From Ilumatobacteraceae bacterium (lineage in GTDB: Bacteria; Actinomycetota; Acidimicrobiia; Acidimicrobiales; Ilumatobacteraceae): DNA of 18,989 nt. The stretch covers positions 1 through 18,989 of the forward strand of contig JALOLG010000002.1 in the NCBI GenBank assembly GCA_025456105.1, given 5' to 3'. Position 1 is the first letter of the stretch. Every line of letters begins with the position of its first letter. Under the pieces are notes generated by a model. It saw only the letters and a program-made list of their open reading frames with translations, ran no database searches and had not been told where the DNA came from. Positions 13,931 to 18,989 of this stretch are shown here, in pieces. The translations under genes and the position numbers were made by a program.

Positions 13931-14649
13931 ACCCCGACCGCCTGGCGGAGCTGGAGGAGGAGCGCCGGTTCCTGCTCCGCTCGCTCGACGACCTCGAGCG
14001 CGAGTACGCCGCGGGCGACGTCGACGAGGCCGACTACGTCACGTTGCGCGACGGCTACACGGTGCGGGCGGCGGCCGTGCTGCGGGCGATCGACGAGGGC
14101 AAGGCCGCGCTGCCGACGCGACGCGTGCGCTCGTGGCCCCGGCTGGTCGCCGTGGTGGCCGTCGTGGCGCTCATCGCCGTGGGCCTCGGCTGGTGGGTGG
14201 CCCGGTCGTCGGGGCAGCGGCTGCCCGGCCAGGAGCTGTCGGGTGGCATCCCGGGCGACGTGTCGGCCCAGCTCACCGAAGCCCGGCTGGTGCTCGGCAC
14301 CGACCCGCTGCGCGCCCAGGAGCTCTACAACCAGGTGCTCGAGGAGCGGCCCGACCATCCCGAGGCGCTCACGTACAGCGGGTGGCTGCTGGCGATCAAC
14401 TCGCTCGGTGCGAGCGAGGAGGTGCGCGCGCTGGCGCTCGACACCGCACGGGCGTCGCTCGCCCGAGCGATCGAGTCCGACCCGTCCTACGCCGATCCGC
14501 ACTGCTTGCTCGCCGTCATCGAGGCGAACTTCTCCGACGATCCCGCCGCGGCCGAGCCGTTCGTGCAGGCGTGCCTCGACCGCAACCCGCCCGCCGACAT
14601 GCGCGGCCTCATCCAAGAGCTCGTCCCGACCGCCACGTCGACCCCGTGA
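13927..14649 (+). CDS. ccmI: CcmI/CycH-like TPR protein
   Basis: This 240-residue protein has an N-terminal cytoplasmic helical segment rich in charged residues (about 1-60, LEEERRFLLRSLDDLEREYA). A membrane helix (about 71-91) follows, then a domain with tetratricopeptide-like helices, for example ARLVLGTDPLRAQELYNQVL and EERPDHPEALTYSGWLLAI. CcmI binds the C-terminal helix of apocytochrome c and presents it to CcmFH. It is the last ccm gene and overlaps ccmH as GTGA. A strong hairpin begins 5 nt after its stop. The start of the protein (about 40 residues before the helix) also resembles the CcmH/I-type short coil that ends many CcmI N-termini. Confidence 0.85.
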   Translation: MNPDRLAELEEERRFLLRSLDDLEREYAAGDVDEADYVTLRDGYTVRAAAVLRAIDEGKAALPTRRVRSWPRLVAVVAVVALIAVGLGWWVARSSGQRLPGQELSGGIPGDVSAQLTEARLVLGTDPLRAQELYNQVLEERPDHPEALTYSGWLLAINSLGASEEVRALALDTARASLARAIESDPSYADPHCLLAVIEANFSDDPAAAEPFVQACLDRNPPADMRGLIQELVPTATSTP

Positions 14650-14654
14650 CCCGA

Positions 14655-14705
14655 CGCTTTCGTGATTGGGGGGTGTCCATGCGACACCCCCCAATCACGA
14701 AAGCG
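14655..14705. terminator. perfect 23-bp-stem hairpin, likely bidirectional terminator
   Basis: Arms 14655-14677 and 14683-14705 are perfectly complementary over 23 bp with a 5-nt loop (CATGC). The stem runs from CGCTTTCG at the foot to GGGGGGTGTC at the loop. It begins 5 nt after the ccmI stop and reaches 11 bp into the 3' end of the convergent sixA-like gene, whose TGA stop lies inside the right arm. It has no U-tract. Position and strength favour termination for both converging units, although a dispersed palindromic element is an alternative. Confidence 0.8.
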
Positions 14706-15177
14706 CGTCGTCGTCGCCGACGGGGGGCGGGGGCCAGGCGGTGAGGGCCGTGACTGCCTCGCCGTCGCGGTCGAGCACCCAGGTGGAGCCCTTGCGCCAG
14801 TCGGGTTCGGTGAGCAGCTCGGCGCCGCGGCGCGCCAGCGCCTGGATCGTCTCGGGGATCACGTCGCCGTGGCTGCTGATCACGGCGCGGTCGGGGAGCG
14901 ACTCGAGCAGGTCGATGACCTCGAGGAACGAGCCGGCCTCGGCGAGTCGGCCGTCGGTGGCGAGCGTGAGGCCGGTGCGCTCGGCGAGCGGCTCGAGCGT
15001 CTGCACGCAGCGGACGTACGGGCTCGACAGCAGCACCGTGGGACGCAGGGGGGCGAGCAGGTCGGCGATCGCCTCGGCCTGCTGGCGGCCCGACCTGGAG
15101 AGCGGTCGGAGGCGGTCGTCGCCCTCCCACCGCTGACGGCTGCCCGCCTTGGCGTGGCGCACGAGGTAGAGGCTCAT
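14695..15177 (-). CDS. sixA: SixA-like histidine phosphatase family protein
   Basis: This is a 160-residue single-domain member of the histidine phosphatase superfamily. The phosphorylated histidine is His8 in the RHG-type motif LYLVRHAKAG. Arg56 (SSPYVRCVQT) and His103 (ISSHGDV) complete the catalytic set. Length and the RHAKA form fit SixA, which removes phosphate from protein phosphohistidine, although the substrate is not proven here. The ATG at 15177 is chosen because the motif starts at residue 3, and the upstream extension is not protein-like. It follows the DUF4328-like gene by 11 nt and is probably co-transcribed with it. Its last codons and stop form one arm of a strong hairpin. Confidence 0.85.
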   Translation of the reverse strand: MSLYLVRHAKAGSRQRWEGDDRLRPLSRSGRQQAEAIADLLAPLRPTVLLSSPYVRCVQTLEPLAERTGLTLATDGRLAEAGSFLEVIDLLESLPDRAVISSHGDVIPETIQALARRGAELLTEPDWRKGSTWVLDRDGEAVTALTAWPPPPVGDDDALS

Positions 15178-15188
15178 CGGGGTGCGGA

Positions 15189-15983
15189 TCAGGCGACGGC
15201 GACGGCTTCGCCGGTGAGCTGGCGGTGCCGGTCGGTGAGGCCGCGCACCACGAGCGCCCACGAGACGGCACCGACGAGCGACACGACGCCCGCCACGAGC
15301 GTGATCGTGAACTGGTCGTCGAGCGCCTCGGCGAGGTCGCGGGCGTCACCCGCGAACCCGGTCTGCACGGCCTGCACGCCCTGCACCACGGCCAGGCCGA
15401 GCGGCACGAGGCCGTACAGCACCCACCAGACGACCACGATCGGCGCGACCGGTCGCTGCTTCCAGTCGTCGCTGCCGACGGGCACCGTGGGGTCCGATGC
15501 TCGCCACATCTCGCGGAGCATCAGGAACGGGATGATGTAGAGCACGAGCGGCGGCAGGAACCACCCGCCGATCGCCCACCCCGGGCCCCAGGTGCCGCGG
15601 CGCTGCAGCTCGCGGTGGTTGCTCGCGACGCGCTGCATCCAGATGAACGTGAGGATGACGGTGGCGAGGAAGCTGATGCTGCCGGCGGTGCTCACGAGCG
15701 CGCTCGGCGAGTAGGCGTCGATGAACGCATCCTCCGAGATGCGCCCGGCGAGGAAGTCGTCCGCCTCGTCGCGTGCGAGCACCCCGCTGACGGCCGAGAT
15801 GAACGACGTGGCGCCCGCGACCGACACGGACACGACGAGTGCCTTGGCGAGGCCGCCGACGCGGGCGAGCCGGACGGCACCCGACGGCCCGACGGGGCCG
15901 GAACCCGGGAACGAGGGCTGGAAGCCCGGCGGCGGAGGCGGGGGCGGCGGGGTGGCGCCGGGGGGCGGCGGCAGGTCACTCAC
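15189..15983 (-). CDS. DUF4328-like membrane protein with proline-rich N-terminus
   Basis: This is 264 residues. The cytoplasmic N-terminus is a proline/glycine stretch (DLPPPPGATPPPPPPPPGF), followed by about five to six hydrophobic helices. The block FIWMQRVASNHRELQRRG, then WGPGWAIGGWFLPPLVLYIIPFL and REMWRASDP, matches the pattern of DUF4328 (hydrophobic helix, W-x-IGGWF, REMWRAS). The function of the family is unknown. A GTG start at 15983 is supported by TACCGT placed 8 nt upstream and by the usual MSD/PPP beginning. It lies 32 nt after the metallopeptidase gene and 11 nt before the SixA-like gene, on the same strand. The start codon lies in a 10-bp perfect palindrome, CACGCGCGTG. Confidence 0.78.
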   Translation of the reverse strand: MSDLPPPPGATPPPPPPPPGFQPSFPGSGPVGPSGAVRLARVGGLAKALVVSVSVAGATSFISAVSGVLARDEADDFLAGRISEDAFIDAYSPSALVSTAGSISFLATVILTFIWMQRVASNHRELQRRGTWGPGWAIGGWFLPPLVLYIIPFLMLREMWRASDPTVPVGSDDWKQRPVAPIVVVWWVLYGLVPLGLAVVQGVQAVQTGFAGDARDLAEALDDQFTITLVAGVVSLVGAVSWALVVRGLTDRHRQLTGEAVAVA

Positions 15984-15991
15984 GCGCGTGA

Positions 15992-15997
15992 ACGGTA
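15992..15997 (-). promoter_or_regulatory. -10 element for the DUF4328-like gene
   Basis: TACCGT on the minus strand, preceded by GG, ends 8 nt before the GTG at 15983, the same geometry as in front of the sortase gene. It lies between the metallopeptidase stop and the DUF4328-like start, so that gene may be expressed on its own as well as by read-through. Confidence 0.4.
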
Positions 15998-16015
15998 CCG
16001 CCTGAACCCCCGCCC

Positions 16016-16354
16016 CTAGTCCCAGCCGAGCTCGGCGAGGCGGTCGTCGTCGATGCCGGCGGCGTGCGCGATCTCGTGCAGCACCGTCACCCGCACCTCC
16101 TCGGCGAGCGCGTCCTCGTCGTCGCACACGTCGCAGTGGGCGAGCCGGAAGATGGTGATCAGGTCGGGTCCCTCGTCGCCGTTGCGCTCGGTGTGCGGCA
16201 CGCCGTCGTACACGCCGAGCAGGCCCGGCTCGTCGAGATCGCGGTCGGCCACCTGGATGACGACGTTGTCGAGCACCGGCCAGAGCGGCTCGGGCAGCTC
16301 GTCGACGGCGTCGCGGACGAGCCGCTCGAAGCGGTAGATCGGGACCGGCTCCAC
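16016..16354 (-). CDS. small zincin-like metallopeptidase (metallopeptidase family protein)
   Basis: This 112-residue cytoplasmic protein belongs to the short bacterial zincin-like family (PF06262 type). The zinc site is HEIAH (93-97) in VTVLHEIAHAAGIDDDRL, extended HExxHxxGxxD so that the aspartate may be the third ligand. The N-terminal block FERLVRDAVDELPEPLW and the C-terminus ELGW are typical. A CDVC pair (Cys74 and Cys77) sits ahead of the zinc motif and may bind metal. The GTG at 16354 is the only sensible start: it begins 8 nt after the mrp stop and is in frame with the family N-terminus. Co-transcription with mrp is very likely; the natural substrate is unknown. Confidence 0.85.
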   Translation of the reverse strand: MEPVPIYRFERLVRDAVDELPEPLWPVLDNVVIQVADRDLDEPGLLGVYDGVPHTERNGDEGPDLITIFRLAHCDVCDDEDALAEEVRVTVLHEIAHAAGIDDDRLAELGWD

Positions 16355-16362
16355 GGCCGCGC

Positions 16363-17508
16363 TCAGATCACCTTCAGCTGCGGGCTGAAGACCTTCTTCG
16401 GCTTGAGGTCGACGGCGATCGTGCGGGCGATCGCCTGGAACGCCTGCGCCGCCTCGCTGTCGGGGGACACGGCGGTGATCGGCCGGCCGTCGTCGCCGCC
16501 CTCGCGGAGCGCGGGCACGAGCGGCAGCTGCCCGAGCAGGGGCACGCCGAGCTCGTCGGCGAGCTCGCGGCCGCCGCCCGAGCCGAAGATCTCGTAGCGC
16601 TTCCCGTCGTCGCCGGTGAACCACGACATGTTCTCGATGACCCCGCGCACCGGCAGGTTGACCTTCTCGGCCATGGCGGCCGACAGGCGGGCCACCTTCT
16701 GCGCGGCGGGCTGCGGGGTGGTGACCACGTACACCTCGCCGCGGGGCAGGTAGCCGCTGAGGCTGATGGCGATGTCGCCGGTGCCGGGCGGCATGTCGAC
16801 GAGGAGGAAGTCGGGCGCGTCCCAGAAGACGTCGGTGAGGAACTGCTCGAGCGCCTTGTGGAGCATCGGGCCGCGCCAGATGACGGCCTGACCCTCGGGG
16901 ACGAAGTAGCCGATCGAGATGCAGCGCACGCCCCAGGCCTCGGGCGGCACGAGCATCTGGTCGATGACGACCGGGTCGCGGTCGGCGCCGAGCATGCGCG
17001 GGATGGAGTAGCCGTAGATGTCCGCGTCGACGACGCCGACCGAGTAGCCCTGCTGGGCGAGCGCGACGGCGAGGTTGGTGGTGACGCTCGACTTGCCGAC
17101 GCCGCCCTTGCCCGAGGCGATCAGCAGCGGGCGGGTGGTGGAGCCGGCCTCGGCGAAGGGGATCCGGCGGCCCTCGGCGTGGCCGTGGGCGGGGCCCGTG
17201 CCGGCGGTTGCGGCGGGGTCGCCGTGGAGCCGGCGGCGCAGCTCCTCGCGGTCCTGGTCGGTCATGACGGTGAACTCGAGGTCGACCGCGGTGACGCCGT
17301 CGAGCGGGGTGACGGCGTCGGTGACGCGCCGCTGGATCTCGTTGCGCAGGGGGCACCCGGCGACGGTGAGCGCCACGAGGACGCCGACCTTCCCGTCGGC
17401 ACCCACCTCCACGTTGCGGAGCATCCCGAGGTCGACGATCGAGCGGCGGAGCTCGGGGTCCTCGACGGGTCGCAGCGCCTCGACGATGTCGTCCTGGGTC
17501 ACGGCCAT
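16363..17508 (-). CDS. mrp: Mrp/ApbC-family P-loop ATPase, Fe-S carrier type
   Basis: This 381-residue protein joins an N-terminal MIP18 (DUF59) domain (about residues 1-85, with Cys52 in TVAGCPL) to a ParA/MinD-like ATPase. The deviant Walker A is GKGGVGKSS (133-141), then DADIYGYSIP, the Walker B part LLVDMPPGTGD and the TTPQPAAQKVAR strand. Mrp proteins carry and insert Fe-S clusters. The C-terminal CxxC that binds the bridging cluster in ApbC/Nbp35 is missing: the segment after ENMSWF reads TGDDGKRYEIFG and contains no cysteine. The ATG at 17508 is used because the upstream extension is not protein-like and a -10-like CACAAT lies 6 nt before it. It is divergent from a SufR-like regulator. 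Confidence 0.92.
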   Translation of the reverse strand: MAVTQDDIVEALRPVEDPELRRSIVDLGMLRNVEVGADGKVGVLVALTVAGCPLRNEIQRRVTDAVTPLDGVTAVDLEFTVMTDQDREELRRRLHGDPAATAGTGPAHGHAEGRRIPFAEAGSTTRPLLIASGKGGVGKSSVTTNLAVALAQQGYSVGVVDADIYGYSIPRMLGADRDPVVIDQMLVPPEAWGVRCISIGYFVPEGQAVIWRGPMLHKALEQFLTDVFWDAPDFLLVDMPPGTGDIAISLSGYLPRGEVYVVTTPQPAAQKVARLSAAMAEKVNLPVRGVIENMSWFTGDDGKRYEIFGSGGGRELADELGVPLLGQLPLVPALREGGDDGRPITAVSPDSEAAQAFQAIARTIAVDLKPKKVFSPQLKVI

Positions 17509-17510
17509 GG

Positions 17511-17521
17511 CCACATTGTGG
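17511..17521. promoter_or_regulatory. candidate operator dyad in front of mrp
   Basis: CCACATTGTGG has perfect 5-bp arms (CCACA and TGTGG) around one base. It covers the presumed mrp -10 and lies within the 58-bp region shared with the SufR-like gene. A repressor binding here could block mrp. Confidence 0.4.
17515..17520 (-). promoter_or_regulatory. mrp: possible -10 for mrp
   Basis: CACAAT on the minus strand ends 6 nt before the mrp ATG. A weak GTGCAA 17 nt further upstream could be a -35. The match is poor, but the geometry equals that of the divergent gene. Confidence 0.3.
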
Positions 17522-17541
17522 AGCCCACCGACTCCATTTGC

Positions 17542-17557
17542 ACTACGTGGATAGTAG
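17542..17557. promoter_or_regulatory. candidate operator dyad in front of the SufR-like gene
   Basis: Overlapping dyads ACTA-N6-TAGT (17542-17555) and CTAC-N7-GTAG (17543-17557) lie directly on the -10 of the regulator gene. Published SufR operators in cyanobacteria have the related shape CAAC-N6-GTTG. Autoregulation and control of mrp from this point is an inference. Confidence 0.35.
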
Positions 17558-17560
17558 AAT
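17555..17560 (+). promoter_or_regulatory. -10 element for leaderless regulator transcript
   Basis: TAGAAT is a near-consensus -10 in an otherwise GC-rich stretch and ends 6 nt before the GTG at 17567. Transcription would start at the GTG itself. No clear -35 is seen at 17-18 nt spacing. Confidence 0.55.
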
Positions 17561-17566
17561 TCGGGC

Positions 17567-18283
17567 GTGACCTCGGGGACGTCGTTCACCTCGACCGTGT
17601 CGGCCATCACCGACGCCTTCGGCGACCCCACCCGCCGCCGCGTCTACCTCTACGTGCGCGACCACGGCGGTGCCGAGGGCGTCACCACGGCCATGGTGGC
17701 CGACGAGGTCGGCGTGCACCCGAACGTCGCCCGCCACCACCTCGACAAGCTCGCCGCCGGCGGGTACCTCGAGGTGACGAGCGGCAAGTCGGGCGGTGGC
17801 GCCGGCCGACCCTCGAAGCGCTACACGGCGGTGGCCGACGCGCTCACCGACTTCCCGGTGCGCAGCGACGACCTCGTGCTGTCGCTGCTCGGACGGGCCC
17901 TCGCCCACCTGCCCGCCGACCTGGCCGAGCAGATGGCCGAGGAGGTCGGTGCCGAGTACGGCCGGGCGATGGCCGTCGGTCTGTCGGGTGAGCAGGTCGC
18001 GGCCGGCACGCGCTCGCTCCGCTCGGCGATCCAGGCGGTGGCCGACGCGCTCACCGCCCACGGCTTCGCCGCCCACGCCGAGCGCCGCAACGATCAGCTG
18101 CGCATCATCAACCAGCACTGCCCGTTCGGTGACGTCGCCACCGAGCACCCCGTGATCTGCGCAGTCGACCGCGGCATGGTGCGCGGCATGCTCTCCGAGC
18201 TGTACGCGGCCGACGACGAGGTGCGGGTGGCCACCGAGGCGAGCCTCGCCCAGGGCGACGCCTTCTGCGCGACGTCCGTCTGA
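17567..18283 (+). CDS. SufR-like Fe-S-sensing transcriptional regulator (COG2345 type)
   Basis: This 238-residue protein has a winged helix-turn-helix in its first 90 residues, with DPTRRRVYLYVRDHGG, then VADEVGVHPNVARHHLDKLA and the wing GYLEVTSGKSGGGAGRPSKR. The C-terminal domain holds three cysteines in the arrangement of SufR/COG2345 proteins: Cys185 (NQHCPFGDV), Cys198 after exactly 12 residues (PVICAVDR) and Cys234 near the end. In SufR these ligate a cluster, and the repressor senses Fe-S status. Here a fourth ligand is not obvious, as in other family members. The GTG at 17567 is chosen because TAGAAT sits just upstream. It is divergent from mrp and is the obvious regulator of that gene. 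Alternative roles in general redox sensing are possible. Confidence 0.83.
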   Translation: MTSGTSFTSTVSAITDAFGDPTRRRVYLYVRDHGGAEGVTTAMVADEVGVHPNVARHHLDKLAAGGYLEVTSGKSGGGAGRPSKRYTAVADALTDFPVRSDDLVLSLLGRALAHLPADLAEQMAEEVGAEYGRAMAVGLSGEQVAAGTRSLRSAIQAVADALTAHGFAAHAERRNDQLRIINQHCPFGDVATEHPVICAVDRGMVRGMLSELYAADDEVRVATEASLAQGDAFCATSV

Positions 18284-18284
18284 T

Positions 18285-18312
18285 CGCGCCGTCCGCTCGC
18301 TGCGTCGGCGCG
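18285..18312. terminator. short hairpin after the regulator gene
   Basis: CGCGCCG (18285-18291) and CGGCGCG (18306-18312) form a perfect 7-bp stem with a 14-nt loop, starting 1 nt after the regulator stop. No U-tract follows. It may stop transcription before the next gene's own promoter. Confidence 0.35.
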
Positions 18313-18315
18313 CGG

Positions 18316-18321
18316 TAGCGT
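18316..18321 (+). promoter_or_regulatory. -10 element for the last gene
   Basis: TAGCGT, preceded by CGG, is the same hexamer seen in front of ccmA and the sortase gene. Here it lies 26 nt before the ATG at 18348, and a Shine-Dalgarno AAGGGGG (18336-18342) is present, so this transcript would have a leader. Confidence 0.4.
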
Positions 18322-18347
18322 CCGCTCCGACGTTGAAGGGGGTCGTG

Positions 18348-18989
18348 ATGCGGGCGTTGGGCTGGTTCTTCGTGCTGGCGGGGATCGCCGCCGGCGTGGT
18401 CGGGGTGCTCGACGACGGCGTGCTGCGCTGGATGTGGATCTCGCTGGCGTTCACCGGGCTGCTGATGGGCCTCGTGTTCGTGGCCGTGGGTGGCTACATG
18501 CGCAAGCTCCGGCCCGACTCGATCAAGGGCGGCATCCCGACGAGGGCTCGGGTGATCTCCACCCAGGACACCGGCGTCACGATCAACAACGTCAACATGG
18601 TGCTGCTGGCGCGCGTGATGGTGGAGGGCGTGCCCAACACGATGCCGTACGAGGCCGAGTGCCGGGTGACGCTCGGCCGCACCCAGTGGGGGGCGATCCA
18701 GCCCGGCATGGTGCTGCCGGTGGTGGTCGATCCGAACGACCCCCAGCGCGTCGCCTTCGACCCGAGCCGCCCCGTCGAGGCGACGCCCGGCGCCGCCGGG
18801 ATGGCCGGGATGGCCGGGATGGCCGGCGCAGCGCAGCAGCCGGTGCAGCAGCGCAGCGTCGCCGACATCCTGGCGCGGGGCGTGCCCACCACCGGCGTGC
18901 TGCAGTCGGTGGTGCCCACCGGCATGGTGGCCGGCCAGGTCGCGGCGGGGCTGGCGCCGGAGCAGTCCGACGATCCGGTCGTGCAGGTG
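18348..18989 (+). CDS. membrane protein of unknown function, 3' partial
   Basis: A frame opens at ATG 18348 and stays open to the right edge, giving at least 214 residues. Two hydrophobic helices lie near the N-terminus (about residues 4-20 and 27-50). A soluble domain follows, reading TRARVISTQDTGVTINN, then MPYEAECRVTLG and IQPGMVLPVVVDPNDPQRVA. That G-x-A-x-V, dTG-x-x-x-N, P-x-x-V-D-P-x-D-P pattern is common in actinobacterial proteins of unknown function. After an Ala-Gly-Met repeat, a second copy of the domain seems to begin at GVPTTGVLQSVVPTGMVAG. It has a good Shine-Dalgarno and its own -10. I do not assign a function. Confidence 0.75.
   Translation, partial: MRALGWFFVLAGIAAGVVGVLDDGVLRWMWISLAFTGLLMGLVFVAVGGYMRKLRPDSIKGGIPTRARVISTQDTGVTINNVNMVLLARVMVEGVPNTMPYEAECRVTLGRTQWGAIQPGMVLPVVVDPNDPQRVAFDPSRPVEATPGAAGMAGMAGMAGAAQQPVQQRSVADILARGVPTTGVLQSVVPTGMVAGQVAAGLAPEQSDDPVVQV
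18798..18824 (+). repeat. 9-bp tandem repeat, three copies, in coding sequence
   Basis: GGGATGGCC occurs three times in a row (18798-18806, 18807-18815, 18816-18824) and encodes a Gly-Met-Ala repeat in a linker between two similar domains of the last gene. Copy number could vary by slippage without breaking the frame. Confidence 0.85.

Noticed and set aside
8013..14649. ccm cluster as a recently acquired island
   Set aside because: Base composition, GTG use and overlaps resemble the surrounding genes, and there is no integrase, tRNA or flanking repeat.
18291..18327. Direct repeat GTCCGCTC at 18291 and 18320 as a regulator binding site
   Set aside because: An 8-bp match 29 bp apart in GC-rich DNA is weak and has no supporting symmetry.

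Overview
The window is a very GC-rich, densely packed stretch of bacterial chromosome. Codons strongly prefer G/C in the third position, many starts are GTG, and several genes have a -10-like hexamer 6-10 nt before the start codon with no Shine-Dalgarno, as expected for leaderless transcripts. With an Lhr-type helicase, an EchA6-like crotonase, a class E sortase, a COG2345/SufR-type regulator and an Mrp of actinobacterial type, this suggests an actinobacterium. An Acidimicrobiia-like lineage (Ilumatobacter/Iamia relatives) is my best guess, from protein resemblance only. I saw no mobile element, tRNA, rRNA or CRISPR array.

Layout. (1) 2-3280 (+): the C-terminal two thirds of an Lhr helicase, entering from the left edge. 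(2) 3271-5214 (-): a flavin-dependent nitronate monooxygenase-like oxidoreductase, a TetR regulator and a small two-helix membrane protein whose 3' end runs into a tandem repeat with a likely 1-nt frameshift. (3) 5228-6538 (+): an EchA6-like crotonase lacking both catalytic glutamates, and a DUF6886-like protein. (4) 6685-7950 (-): a class E sortase, divergent from the next block. (5) 8013-14649 (+): a complete cytochrome c maturation System I operon, ccmABCDEFGHI, with six of eight junctions being GTGA stop/start overlaps. (6) A perfect 23-bp-stem hairpin (14655-14705) closes the operon and also the opposing gene. (7) 14695-17508 (-): SixA-like phosphatase, DUF4328-like membrane protein, a small zinc metallopeptidase and an Mrp/ApbC ATPase. 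(8) 17567-18283 (+): a SufR-like Fe-S-sensing regulator divergent from mrp. (9) 18348-end (+): a membrane protein of unknown function, cut by the right edge.

How they work together. The ccm block encodes haem delivery (CcmABCD), the haem chaperone (CcmE), the ligation machinery (CcmF/H/I) and thiol reduction (CcmG) for covalent c-type cytochromes on the outer face of the membrane. No apocytochrome is present here. The mrp/regulator pair looks like an Fe-S homeostasis module with a shared 58-bp control region containing short dyads. The TetR gene is likely co-transcribed with the oxidoreductase.

Nothing here is clearly a wholly new system. The most interesting points are the Fe-S regulator/Mrp pair (with an Mrp lacking its CxxC), the four-cysteine CcmE, the frameshifted tandem repeat, and the long perfect hairpin.
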